Shown piece by piece: positions 18,673 through 25,272 of a DNA stretch of 43,227 bases. Source of the stretch: Lysobacterales bacterium. GTDB lineage: Bacteria; Pseudomonadota; Gammaproteobacteria; Xanthomonadales; Rhodanobacteraceae. The stretch covers positions 1 to 43,227 of the forward strand of contig JAATFF010000062.1 of the NCBI GenBank assembly GCA_015655335.1, written 5' to 3'. Numbering within the stretch: position 1 is the stretch's first letter; every line of letters begins with the position of its first letter. Both the position numbers and the translations under genes were made by a program. A model generated the notes under the pieces. It was not told where the DNA came from. It worked only from the letters and a program-made list of their open reading frames with translations, and did not search any database.

Positions 18673-21600
18673 TCAATTCCTAATCTCGCGCCAGGAGATG
18701 CGGGCTGCGCTGCTGTTGGTCGGCGGATTCACGCGAAGGGGGAGAGGTTTGTCCTGGACAGTATTAGTCACCAAGTAGACTTGGCCGCCGTAGGTCACGG
18801 AAGTTGGTGTGCCCACACCATTGGTTCCCTCGCCACTGGCGGCCGGGGAACCCGGGAAGAAGCCTTCCGATAAGTTGCCGCCAGTGGCTGCGTTGAAGGC
18901 CATCGTCCAGCCGGTCTGCTGATTTGGATTGCACTGGATCGCCGAGATCGTCGGCGGGATCGCCGTATTCACCACCACAGCGCCATCGATGATCGTGGGG
19001 TTGTAGATGATTTGCTCGTTGGTGTCCGGCAGGCTGTACATCCAACCGAATTGAGTGTTGGTGGTGGTCGGCGAGCAAGTACTGGTGCCCTCCCAGCAGA
19101 CAGTGCCGTTTGACAGGTAACGGTAGCCACTCACCGAGCCACTAGACGCAGCCACCTCCGTCGACGTCTGCGCCAGCAGGTCGCTGCTCGTGAAGCTCTG
19201 CGGTTCGGTCAGCGATGCGTACTTAACACTGGACAGCGTGTTCCAGTTGCTCGTGTCCCAATCCCAAATGCCATAGAAGGCCTGGGTACCGGTGGTGTCG
19301 TACACGTCGCCCGAGGTGGTCGTCTGCGGGATTTTCTGGCCGGTGCCGAAATACAGCATGGCCCGGGTCACGGTACCGGTCTGGACGGCGGCGGCAACGA
19401 TCGCCGTGGTGATCGGCTGCACGTTGCCGGAGGAATCCTTGGCCACGAACAGCGGGGTCGCTGCCGAATGGCCAAAAGTGGATACAGCCCAACTGCTGGC
19501 AGTGCTACTAGTCACGTCGAAGCGCCAGACATTGCCCTGCAGGTCACCCGCATAGAGATAATCCGCAATATTGTCGCCATCCAGATCCACCGAAGTGACG
19601 TAGGCGATGCCATTGGCGCTGGTAGACGAACCCACCCCCGTATCCACGAACTGGAACGTCACCGCACCCGTGGTCGAATTCACCAAGCCGATGTAGATGC
19701 CGGCACTCTTCCCGCTGCCCAGGCCGTTACCGAAGATGACCGCCCACTGCCCGTTGTGCATGCGCGCGATGATGGGCGAACCCACCGTGTTGCCGAGATG
19801 CGTCAACGAAGCATTGCTGCTGTCCCAGTCGCCGATCACCAACGTGCTTGCATTGCCCTCGGAGAAACTGGGCCCCTGCGCAGTGGTGGAATTGCCCGAA
19901 TTGGTGACATCTAGCGCGTAGATTTCCTTGCCAGTGGAACCCACGCCGCCGGCCAGCCACGTGTGCCAGGTGTTGGCATAGAACAGATCACCCACGGCAA
20001 TCGTGGCGTCCACCATGTAGTCGTGCACGTAGTTCGGGTTGGTGAGCGACGTCGCCTTGTTGGCCAGCACGTCGGCCGGCATATAGCCGATCACTTCCTT
20101 GCCGTCGTTGCTGCCAGTACCCGTGCCGTTGGGATCGCTGAAATTGCCGCTGGTATCGAAATAGCCCGCCTCGAAGCCGTGCAGGATGCCGTCATTGCCG
20201 CCTACGTAGACCACGTTGAGGCGCGTCGCATTATTGCTGCTGAAAACTCCGTAGGTCTGCGCCCCGCCCACGTTTTCGGGCACCGTGGCGGTGCTGCCGT
20301 ACAAACCGTCGCTGAAAGCGTTCGGATAGGTCGCATTCGGTGCACCCACCCAGGTCGGGCTGGAGTCGATGATGTCGCCCAGCACATAGGTGCGCAGGCG
20401 CAGTGGGGCTGTCGTGCTTGCTCCCTGCTCTTGCGTGCGATCACCGCGCAGCCAGTTCAGGCGGATTTGGCCGTTGCTGTCCACCGTCCCGGAGCTATTG
20501 GTATTAAGGATGATCTGCTGGGCCGAAGTAATATTGCCGGTAGCGCTGCTGTTGGCGTCGGTGCTGCTCCCCCCCCACTCCAGCGGTTCACCGCCACTGC
20601 TGACGTTGCTTCCGCTCGAAGTCAGCAGTGTGCGTGTATTGGGGGCTTGCACGGTAACGGTGTTGACGGGGTTACCACTCGAATCGGTGCCCATGGTGTC
20701 GCAGCCCCCCCCAGTGAGCACACACTTTCCGTCCCAGGTGGCCACGTTGTTGACAGCAAGCACGCCGCCGCTGGTCTCCAGTGCAATAGCCTGCATGGAA
20801 CCCCACCAATTGTTGTTGGAATAGGCTGCCAGGTAAATCTGCGTACCTGTCTTCACCTCACCCGACTGGATGGTGTTGGCCGCTGCGCTGCTGGTGGACG
20901 ACAACGGTGAGGCTTGGAAGCAAGTGATCTCGTGCACGTTGTCGCTGCCGCCGGTACCCGCCGAGAAGCCGAAGCGCAGCGAGGTTGGCAAAGGGCCGTT
21001 GCTCTTGGTGATGTCGGTATTGGTCAGCACGGGCTGAAAGGCGCCGTTGTTGTAGCTGTAGGCAAAGTTGAGCAATCCAGAGGGCGAGATTGTCAGCTTG
21101 TAGGTAATCGGCCATGCAATGGTGCAAGCTGGGCTGTTGCCTACGCAGGCCGCCGTGCCCGCAGCTGGGTTGCGCGTGGCACTGCTGGAATTGTTCGCGA
21201 TCGGCTCGTTGCTGGGCAGCACCGCATAGCCACCGGGAATGGCGTTGTAGTTGAATGGAATGCTCTTCAGATTCTGGCCGGCCTGGGTGCCTGATGAAAC
21301 ATATTGACCTGTACTACAGGCAACTTGGACTTTGTTAAACGTAGTCGTAGTTTTATTTTTACCTGAGCCAGTGGTGACGTTGTAAGTGACCGATCCTGAG
21401 TAAAAGCTTGAATTCAGCGTACCTAACGCTGCCCAGTTGGTGTTGCCCGCACCACGCAAGCCGATTCGCTCTGGCTGATATTGCGGTCCTGTACCACCCG
21501 CAATCGTTTCACCATTGCTCTTGTAGTACGAGTTGGTGCCATTGGCCGTCGTGCCGCTTGGGTCGTTCGAGTTGTAAATGCCTTGGCTGCCGTTGTCACC

Positions 21601-22146
21601 GCTGTTGAGGAAGTTGCCGAACTCGTCGATGCCCAGTCCCAGGTAACCATAGGCAATGCCGTCGTACACGCCGTTGCCATTGGAACAGCCGTAACCCATG
21701 CTGCCGCCTTCGCCGCCGGTCGCGGTCGGTTGGGCCTGAGTGCCGTCCGTGAGCATGAACACGATGCCGTCCGCGCCGTTATTGGCGAGACCATCGGCAC
21801 TGCCGCCGAAGGTGTAGGTGGTAAAGGTGACCTCAAGACCCTGGCTTAGCGGGAACGGTGAGAACGCCGACAGAATTGCACCTGTCTGGTTTGGCTGGGC
21901 AGACGTGAGCAGCAGCGCACCCTGGTTCTTTGCATCCGTCAAGAATCCCTTGGATGTGCACGACGGAATGCTTCCGTTGGCACTACTGCTGCTGGTACCT
22001 GCCGTGAGACAGGCATCACCCAAGGCCGTCCACTGCAGGTTGGCCGCAGTGCCTTGGAAGTTGTCGGTATAAGAGGTTTGGGCAGCTACGCTGCCGACCA
22101 TCAACGCAGCGGCCAACGCGAACAGGCAGCGACTGTAATGTTTCAT
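18673..22146 (-). CDS. pilY1: Type IV pilus tip adhesin PilY1 with lectin-like N-terminal domain
   Basis: From the ATG at 22146 (GAGGA upstream, followed by a clean signal peptide MKHYSRCLFALAAALMVGSVAAQ) the protein has 1157 residues. An ATG at 22173, with AGGA 7 bases upstream and 2 bases after the pilX stop, is an equally workable start. Residues about 25-280 resemble an L-type lectin (GADGIVFML, GGSMGYG, LGLGIDEFGNF). From about 584 comes the PilY1 beta-propeller (GDIIDSSPTWVG, VVYVGGNDGILHGF, WAVIFGNGLGSG). A calcium loop DLDGDNIADYLYAGD is at about 854-868. PilY1 caps the pilus, mediates adhesion and surface sensing, and controls retraction. Two G8 runs lie in the coding strand. Confidence 0.95.
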   Translation of the reverse strand: MKHYSRCLFALAAALMVGSVAAQTSYTDNFQGTAANLQWTALGDACLTAGTSSSSANGSIPSCTSKGFLTDAKNQGALLLTSAQPNQTGAILSAFSPFPLSQGLEVTFTTYTFGGSADGLANNGADGIVFMLTDGTQAQPTATGGEGGSMGYGCSNGNGVYDGIAYGYLGLGIDEFGNFLNSGDNGSQGIYNSNDPSGTTANGTNSYYKSNGETIAGGTGPQYQPERIGLRGAGNTNWAALGTLNSSFYSGSVTYNVTTGSGKNKTTTTFNKVQVACSTGQYVSSGTQAGQNLKSIPFNYNAIPGGYAVLPSNEPIANNSSSATRNPAAGTAACVGNSPACTIAWPITYKLTISPSGLLNFAYSYNNGAFQPVLTNTDITKSNGPLPTSLRFGFSAGTGGSDNVHEITCFQASPLSSTSSAAANTIQSGEVKTGTQIYLAAYSNNNWWGSMQAIALETSGGVLAVNNVATWDGKCVLTGGGCDTMGTDSSGNPVNTVTVQAPNTRTLLTSSGSNVSSGGEPLEWGGSSTDANSSATGNITSAQQIILNTNSSGTVDSNGQIRLNWLRGDRTQEQGASTTAPLRLRTYVLGDIIDSSPTWVGAPNATYPNAFSDGLYGSTATVPENVGGAQTYGVFSSNNATRLNVVYVGGNDGILHGFEAGYFDTSGNFSDPNGTGTGSNDGKEVIGYMPADVLANKATSLTNPNYVHDYMVDATIAVGDLFYANTWHTWLAGGVGSTGKEIYALDVTNSGNSTTAQGPSFSEGNASTLVIGDWDSSNASLTHLGNTVGSPIIARMHNGQWAVIFGNGLGSGKSAGIYIGLVNSTTGAVTFQFVDTGVGSSTSANGIAYVTSVDLDGDNIADYLYAGDLQGNVWRFDVTSSTASSWAVSTFGHSAATPLFVAKDSSGNVQPITTAIVAAAVQTGTVTRAMLYFGTGQKIPQTTTSGDVYDTTGTQAFYGIWDWDTSNWNTLSSVKYASLTEPQSFTSSDLLAQTSTEVAASSGSVSGYRYLSNGTVCWEGTSTCSPTTTNTQFGWMYSLPDTNEQIIYNPTIIDGAVVVNTAIPPTISAIQCNPNQQTGWTMAFNAATGGNLSEGFFPGSPAASGEGTNGVGTPTSVTYGGQVYLVTNTVQDKPLPLRVNPPTNSSAARISWREIRN
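19543..19587 (-). other. Calcium-binding loop of PilY1
   Basis: This segment encodes DLDGDNIADYLYAGD, an EF-hand-like loop with acidic residues at positions 1, 3, 5 and 9. The equivalent loop in Pseudomonas aeruginosa PilY1 binds calcium and switches pilus extension against retraction. Its presence suggests calcium-dependent function here as well. Confidence 0.75.
20569..20576 (-). repeat. Run of eight G (coding strand) inside pilY1
   Basis: Eight consecutive C on the plus strand are read as the codons TGG GGG GGG (Trp-Gly-Gly, about residues 523-525). Slippage by one base would shift the frame and truncate PilY1. Confidence 0.9.
20705..20712 (-). repeat. Second run of eight G (coding strand) inside pilY1
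   Basis: Eight consecutive C on the plus strand are read as GGG GGG GGC (three Gly, about residues 478-481). It lies about 136 bases from the other G8 run, and the reading frame is intact at both. Confidence 0.9.
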
Positions 22147-22175
22147 CGTGGACGTTCCTCTTTGTTCGCGCATGA

Positions 22176-22766
22176 TCAATTCCTGAACATCGATTGCAAC
22201 TCTACATAGGCGCGGCCATTGATCGCGGTCGGATCGCCATTGCGTGCGGTGATGCGGTAGAAATCCGCCGTCTGCGGCTGTTGCTGGCAACCGTTGTAAC
22301 CACCGACACAACCGATCAACTTCACGTTGGGCGTCGGCACCTGGAAATTGCCCATGTACTGGATGATGTACTGCGGCTGGCTGGCTGCCATGCTGAACTG
22401 GATGGTGGTCCCAGGGACGGAGGTGATGTTGCCGGTAGGCGGCACGTTGGGATCAGTGAACGGGTTGGACTGGCACACGTTGCCGCTCGATGCCGCGCAA
22501 TTGAAGTATCCGGCCGGTGCCGCTGCGGTATTGGCTTCGATAGCCAACGCGGCCTGACGCATTGCCGCCTCGGTCTCCTGGAAGGCCAATTCGCGGTCGT
22601 AGAAATTGGCCGACATCTTCTGCTGCCCCATGGTGCCGCTAACGGCGGCAAGCCCCACGAGGGTGATCACCAACAGCAGGATCAGCGCCACGGCCAGCGC
22701 CACGCCACGCTGGCGGGAGCGCTGAGGGAGTCGGCTGGGCAAGCCACACACTGGAAATCGGCTCAT
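22176..22766 (-). CDS. pilX: Type IV pilus assembly protein PilX
   Basis: The ATG at 22766 lies 1 base after the pilW stop and gives 196 residues. A basic leader ends in RQRGVALAVALILLLVITLVGLAAV; cleavage is expected after Gly21. As is usual for PilX and GspK-like subunits, Glu at +5 is missing. The next block, GTMGQQKMSANFYDRELAFQETEAAMR, is the strongly conserved PilX N-terminal region. PilX takes part in the minor pilin priming complex that initiates pilus assembly and carries PilY1 to the tip. The longer open frame upstream overlaps pilW and is not used. Confidence 0.92.
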   Translation of the reverse strand: MSRFPVCGLPSRLPQRSRQRGVALAVALILLLVITLVGLAAVSGTMGQQKMSANFYDRELAFQETEAAMRQAALAIEANTAAAPAGYFNCAASSGNVCQSNPFTDPNVPPTGNITSVPGTTIQFSMAASQPQYIIQYMGNFQVPTPNVKLIGCVGGYNGCQQQPQTADFYRITARNGDPTAINGRAYVELQSMFRN

Positions 22767-22767
22767 G

Positions 22768-23793
22768 TTATTGCACCCGGTTGCGCACGGTGGAGGTGAC
22801 GATGTAACTGCGCTGGATCGCCGTAGCGGCGCCGTTCGTGCCGTAGGTACCCGCGTTTGGGCCACTGCTCTGCTGCACGGTCAGGTTGACCTGCACCGCA
22901 TCAACCGATGACCAACTGGTCACGGCGGACGCCGCCACGAAGTCCGTCTGGTTGACCATGTTGTACATGATCTTCATGGCGGTAACGCCACGCACCATCT
23001 CCTGCGCTGTGACCACACCCGAGGTGGTGTCCACAGTGGCGAGGTACAGCGAGGTGGTTGGCGTGGTTCCAGCCGGATTAGAACCGATGTACCAGGCGCC
23101 CGCTGCCAGGGTCGCGATCGGCGAGTTGGCAGCGTAGGTGTAAGCATTACCCCCTGCCGTACACACGGTGGGATAGCCCAGGCCTGTGGAGCAATTGGTC
23201 GTCAGAGCAAACCCAATGACAGGGTTTGTGCCTGCGGTGTAGCTGCTTGCTTGGAAGATGGTTGCCTGCCAGGGATCACACACAATCATGATCTTTTTGG
23301 CAGCAAGGTCGGTGCCGGTGCCGTTGAGCGCGTTGAGTGTGAACGTGGCGGTCGAGGTAGTTTGGGTGTTGACGCTCAGGCCGCCATCTGCCGCGCTCAA
23401 TATCATCAGCGAATCGGTGCCCGCCACCTGGTTCCCGACAGTGGCCAACGCCGGGTTGGCCGCGGTACCTGCACCATAGCCCACCAAGGCGTTGCCCCAG
23501 TTGGCCCACCAGTGAGTGCCGCCGTTGTTGGGACTATCCAACAGCACATTGGCCACCTGGCCGTCGTTGCCGCAACCCAGCAGCCCCGCTTCGCGGATGT
23601 TCTGCGCCAGCATCTCGAACGACATGCGCGTGTTGTCCTGCACATCGCCCAACGCCGCATTCGTGCGATAGACCTGCTGGTTGGCGAGGAAAACGCTGGT
23701 GATACCACCGATGACAATCAGGCCGAGCAACATGGCCACCATCAACTCGATTAGAGTGAAGCCGGCAACGGCTTTCGCGAGGCGGCGGTTCAT
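22768..23793 (-). CDS. pilW: Type IV pilus minor pilin PilW
   Basis: The 341-residue prepilin begins MNRRLAKAVAGFTLIELMVAMLLGLIVIGG, with cleavage after Gly11 and Glu at +5. The following VFLANQQVYRTNAALGDVQDNTRMSFEMLAQNIREAGLLGC is the PilW signature. The C-terminal domain is long and rich in Thr, Ala and Gly, as in the family. The ATG overlaps the pilV stop by 4 bases and the stop is 1 base from the pilX ATG, so the genes are translationally coupled. PilW connects PilX and PilY1 to the rest of the priming complex. Confidence 0.95.
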   Translation of the reverse strand: MNRRLAKAVAGFTLIELMVAMLLGLIVIGGITSVFLANQQVYRTNAALGDVQDNTRMSFEMLAQNIREAGLLGCGNDGQVANVLLDSPNNGGTHWWANWGNALVGYGAGTAANPALATVGNQVAGTDSLMILSAADGGLSVNTQTTSTATFTLNALNGTGTDLAAKKIMIVCDPWQATIFQASSYTAGTNPVIGFALTTNCSTGLGYPTVCTAGGNAYTYAANSPIATLAAGAWYIGSNPAGTTPTTSLYLATVDTTSGVVTAQEMVRGVTAMKIMYNMVNQTDFVAASAVTSWSSVDAVQVNLTVQQSSGPNAGTYGTNGAATAIQRSYIVTSTVRNRVQ

Positions 23794-24269
23794 AACATGG
23801 CCTGAGTAGTGACGGTCTGCGCCGAGGTATCCGTGGCAGTGGACTCAGACTTGCTGTCGTCGTACGTAACAATAACGGTGCACGCGCCCTGGGTGCCTGT
23901 GCAGTTGATCTTGCCGGTGGTACTGGCAGACGCACCAAGGCCGGTAGCCAATTGGTTACACCATTGAGTGAGCTGCGCATCGGCCAGTGTGCCAGTAGCC
24001 GTGGGGCAGGCGCTGGCCTTGACCGTGAAGTTGTAGGCACCGGTCTGAGCGGCAACCAGATCTGCGCGCATGGCATCGAGGATGGAATAGCTCTCCATGG
24101 TGGCCACGCTGCGTGCCATCGCGCTGTTGTTCATCGACAGCGAACGCGACTGCAACGCGGCAGTGCCAAGGAACCCGATGGACAGCACCAGCACGGCGAC
24201 CATCACTTCGATCAAGCCCACGCCGGACTGGCTGGCCGGTGCCCCGCGAAAACCCGTACGCCGTATCAT
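23790..24269 (-). CDS. pilV: Type IV pilus minor pilin PilV
   Basis: The 159-residue prepilin has the leader ending QSG, followed by VGLIEVMVAVLVLSIGFLGTAALQ. Cleavage falls after Gly16, with Glu21 at +5. The block SRSLSMNNSAMARSVATMESYSILDAMRA is diagnostic for PilV of the Pseudomonas/Xanthomonas group. The ATG overlaps the fimT stop (ATGA) and the stop overlaps the pilW start (ATGA). Together with FimT/U, W, X and E it forms the minor pilin complex that primes pilus assembly in the inner membrane. Confidence 0.94.
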   Translation of the reverse strand: MIRRTGFRGAPASQSGVGLIEVMVAVLVLSIGFLGTAALQSRSLSMNNSAMARSVATMESYSILDAMRADLVAAQTGAYNFTVKASACPTATGTLADAQLTQWCNQLATGLGASASTTGKINCTGTQGACTVIVTYDDSKSESTATDTSAQTVTTQAML

Positions 24270-24841
24270 GGACAAGCTCCCGCGATGGTGATGGGGGTGG
24301 AGGTGATGATGTTGCCGGCAGCCATGTTCACCTGAATGTGGTTGTTGGTGCTGAGCGCGGTTGAGCAAACATCCACGACCAGGCCGTCGATAGGTGTAGT
24401 CGTTTGGGGGGTGAGACCTTGTCCTTGCCCGTTGAAACGGATCGCTGCGATCGTGCCGTGGATCTGTATCGAGGGAATACTCAGTTCAGACGGTGCCGTC
24501 AGCACGGGCGTGGTGGTAGTAGCGCCCGGGCTGCTCGACGCGATGACGGCGCCGGCATTCGTACCGCAGGCACCGCCCAGTGCGTCGCCAGTGTTGCTGG
24601 CAGCGGAGTTGCTGCAGAACTGGACAGATGCGTTGCGCTGAACCGCCGACATCCGCGCAGTGTTGAGCGCGCCGATCATGGCGTTTGCCGTCGTCTTGAG
24701 CCGATTGGAATTGATGATGTTGGTAAAGCTTGGCACCGCAATCATCAGCAGGATCGCTGCCACGGTAATGGTGATCATCATCTCGACGAGGGTGAAGCCG
24801 CGTACACGAAAGCCGCGCCGCCGGAATACACGTTTGCTCAT
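24266..24841 (-). CDS. fimT: Type IV pilus minor pilin of the GspH/FimT family
   Basis: The ATG at 24841 gives 191 residues. A basic leader MSKRVFRRRGFRVRG precedes FTLVEMMITITVAAILLMIAVPSF, with cleavage after Gly15 and Glu20 at +5. NRLKTTANAMIGALNTARMSAVQRNASVQFC is the GspH/FimT hallmark. It holds the operon position of P. aeruginosa fimU and could be called fimU as well. FimT proteins in related bacteria can bind DNA during natural transformation; whether this one does is unknown. It is the first gene of the six-gene operon, with a long regulatory region upstream. Confidence 0.92.
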   Translation of the reverse strand: MSKRVFRRRGFRVRGFTLVEMMITITVAAILLMIAVPSFTNIINSNRLKTTANAMIGALNTARMSAVQRNASVQFCSNSAASNTGDALGGACGTNAGAVIASSSPGATTTTPVLTAPSELSIPSIQIHGTIAAIRFNGQGQGLTPQTTTPIDGLVVDVCSTALSTNNHIQVNMAAGNIITSTPITIAGACP

Positions 24842-25031
24842 GAACCGCCCCGTTGAATGTCCGCGCCATCCAGCGAATGCATACGCCATCGTGCTTGCGC
24901 CCTGCTGCTGGCGCCGGCCTGCGTAGTGCATTCACTTGATCCCCACGAGCGAGACAGCCATGCCACGAGATCGGACTGACACGCCCCCTGTACGCGGTCA
25001 ATGTAAGCATGTGCCTACGCGTACCGCACTT

Positions 25032-25068
25032 GTTTACCGACGAGCGGTAGGCGTTTGCCGACAATCGG
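25032..25068 (-). promoter_or_regulatory. Two 16-bp direct repeats at 21-bp period, AlgR-box-like
   Basis: GTTTACCGACGAGCGG (25032-25047) and GTTTGCCGACAATCGG (25053-25068) agree at 13 of 16 positions and are spaced by exactly two helical turns. On the minus strand, towards fimT, they read CCGCTCGTC and CCGATTGTC, each one mismatch from the AlgR core CCGTTYGTC as recalled from Pseudomonas. AlgR is known there to activate the orthologous fimU-pilVWXY1Y2E operon. The repeats lie about 190-230 bases upstream of the fimT ATG. Confidence 0.55.
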
Positions 25069-25086
25069 ACTAACTCTAGCCTGGGG

Positions 25087-25102
25087 CGTGATCAAGATCA
25101 CA
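25087..25102 (-). promoter_or_regulatory. CRP/Vfr/Clp-type binding site upstream of fimT
   Basis: On the minus strand the site reads TGTGA, TCTTGA, TCACG, one mismatch from the TGTGA-N6-TCACA consensus. It is centred about 253 bases upstream of the fimT ATG and about 178 upstream of rapA. Xanthomonadales use Clp, a c-di-GMP-responsive CRP homologue; Pseudomonas uses Vfr for type IV pili. Which gene it controls is not settled. Confidence 0.6.
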
Positions 25103-25272
25103 GTGGACAGAGCACTCTCCGCGAAGGCCAGGAACCCTTGGATAGGCGATTGGGACGCACGGCCATTTATCCCCACATGGTGAGCCGACCAAGTCCACCC
25201 TCTACTCCATCGCTTCCGTGCCACGCGCAGTAAGCGGATAATTGACGACCCTCGACGCCAAGCAGTGAAGCA

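Larger units (their letters stand above)
24842..25272. promoter_or_regulatory. Divergent regulatory region between fimT and rapA
   Basis: No gene was recognised in these 431 bases. They contain a CRP-type site at 25087-25102 and a pair of 16-bp direct repeats at 25032-25068 (listed separately). A TTGACC lies on the minus strand near 24998-25003 but lacks a good -10 at 17 bases, so activation-dependent transcription of fimT is likely. A rapA promoter must also lie here; none stood out. Confidence 0.6.

Noticed and set aside
19963..20910. 315-codon open frame antisense to pilY1
   Set aside because: Its composition reflects the Gly/Thr/Asn-rich sense protein; no start signal or domain.
22174..22311. 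Longer N-terminus of PilY1 extending into pilX
   Set aside because: The extra residues overlap PilX coding sequence in another frame and would bury the signal peptide.
24842..25031. Sigma-54 promoter for the minor pilin operon
   Set aside because: No TGGCAC-N5-TTGC(A/T) pattern was found on the minus strand.
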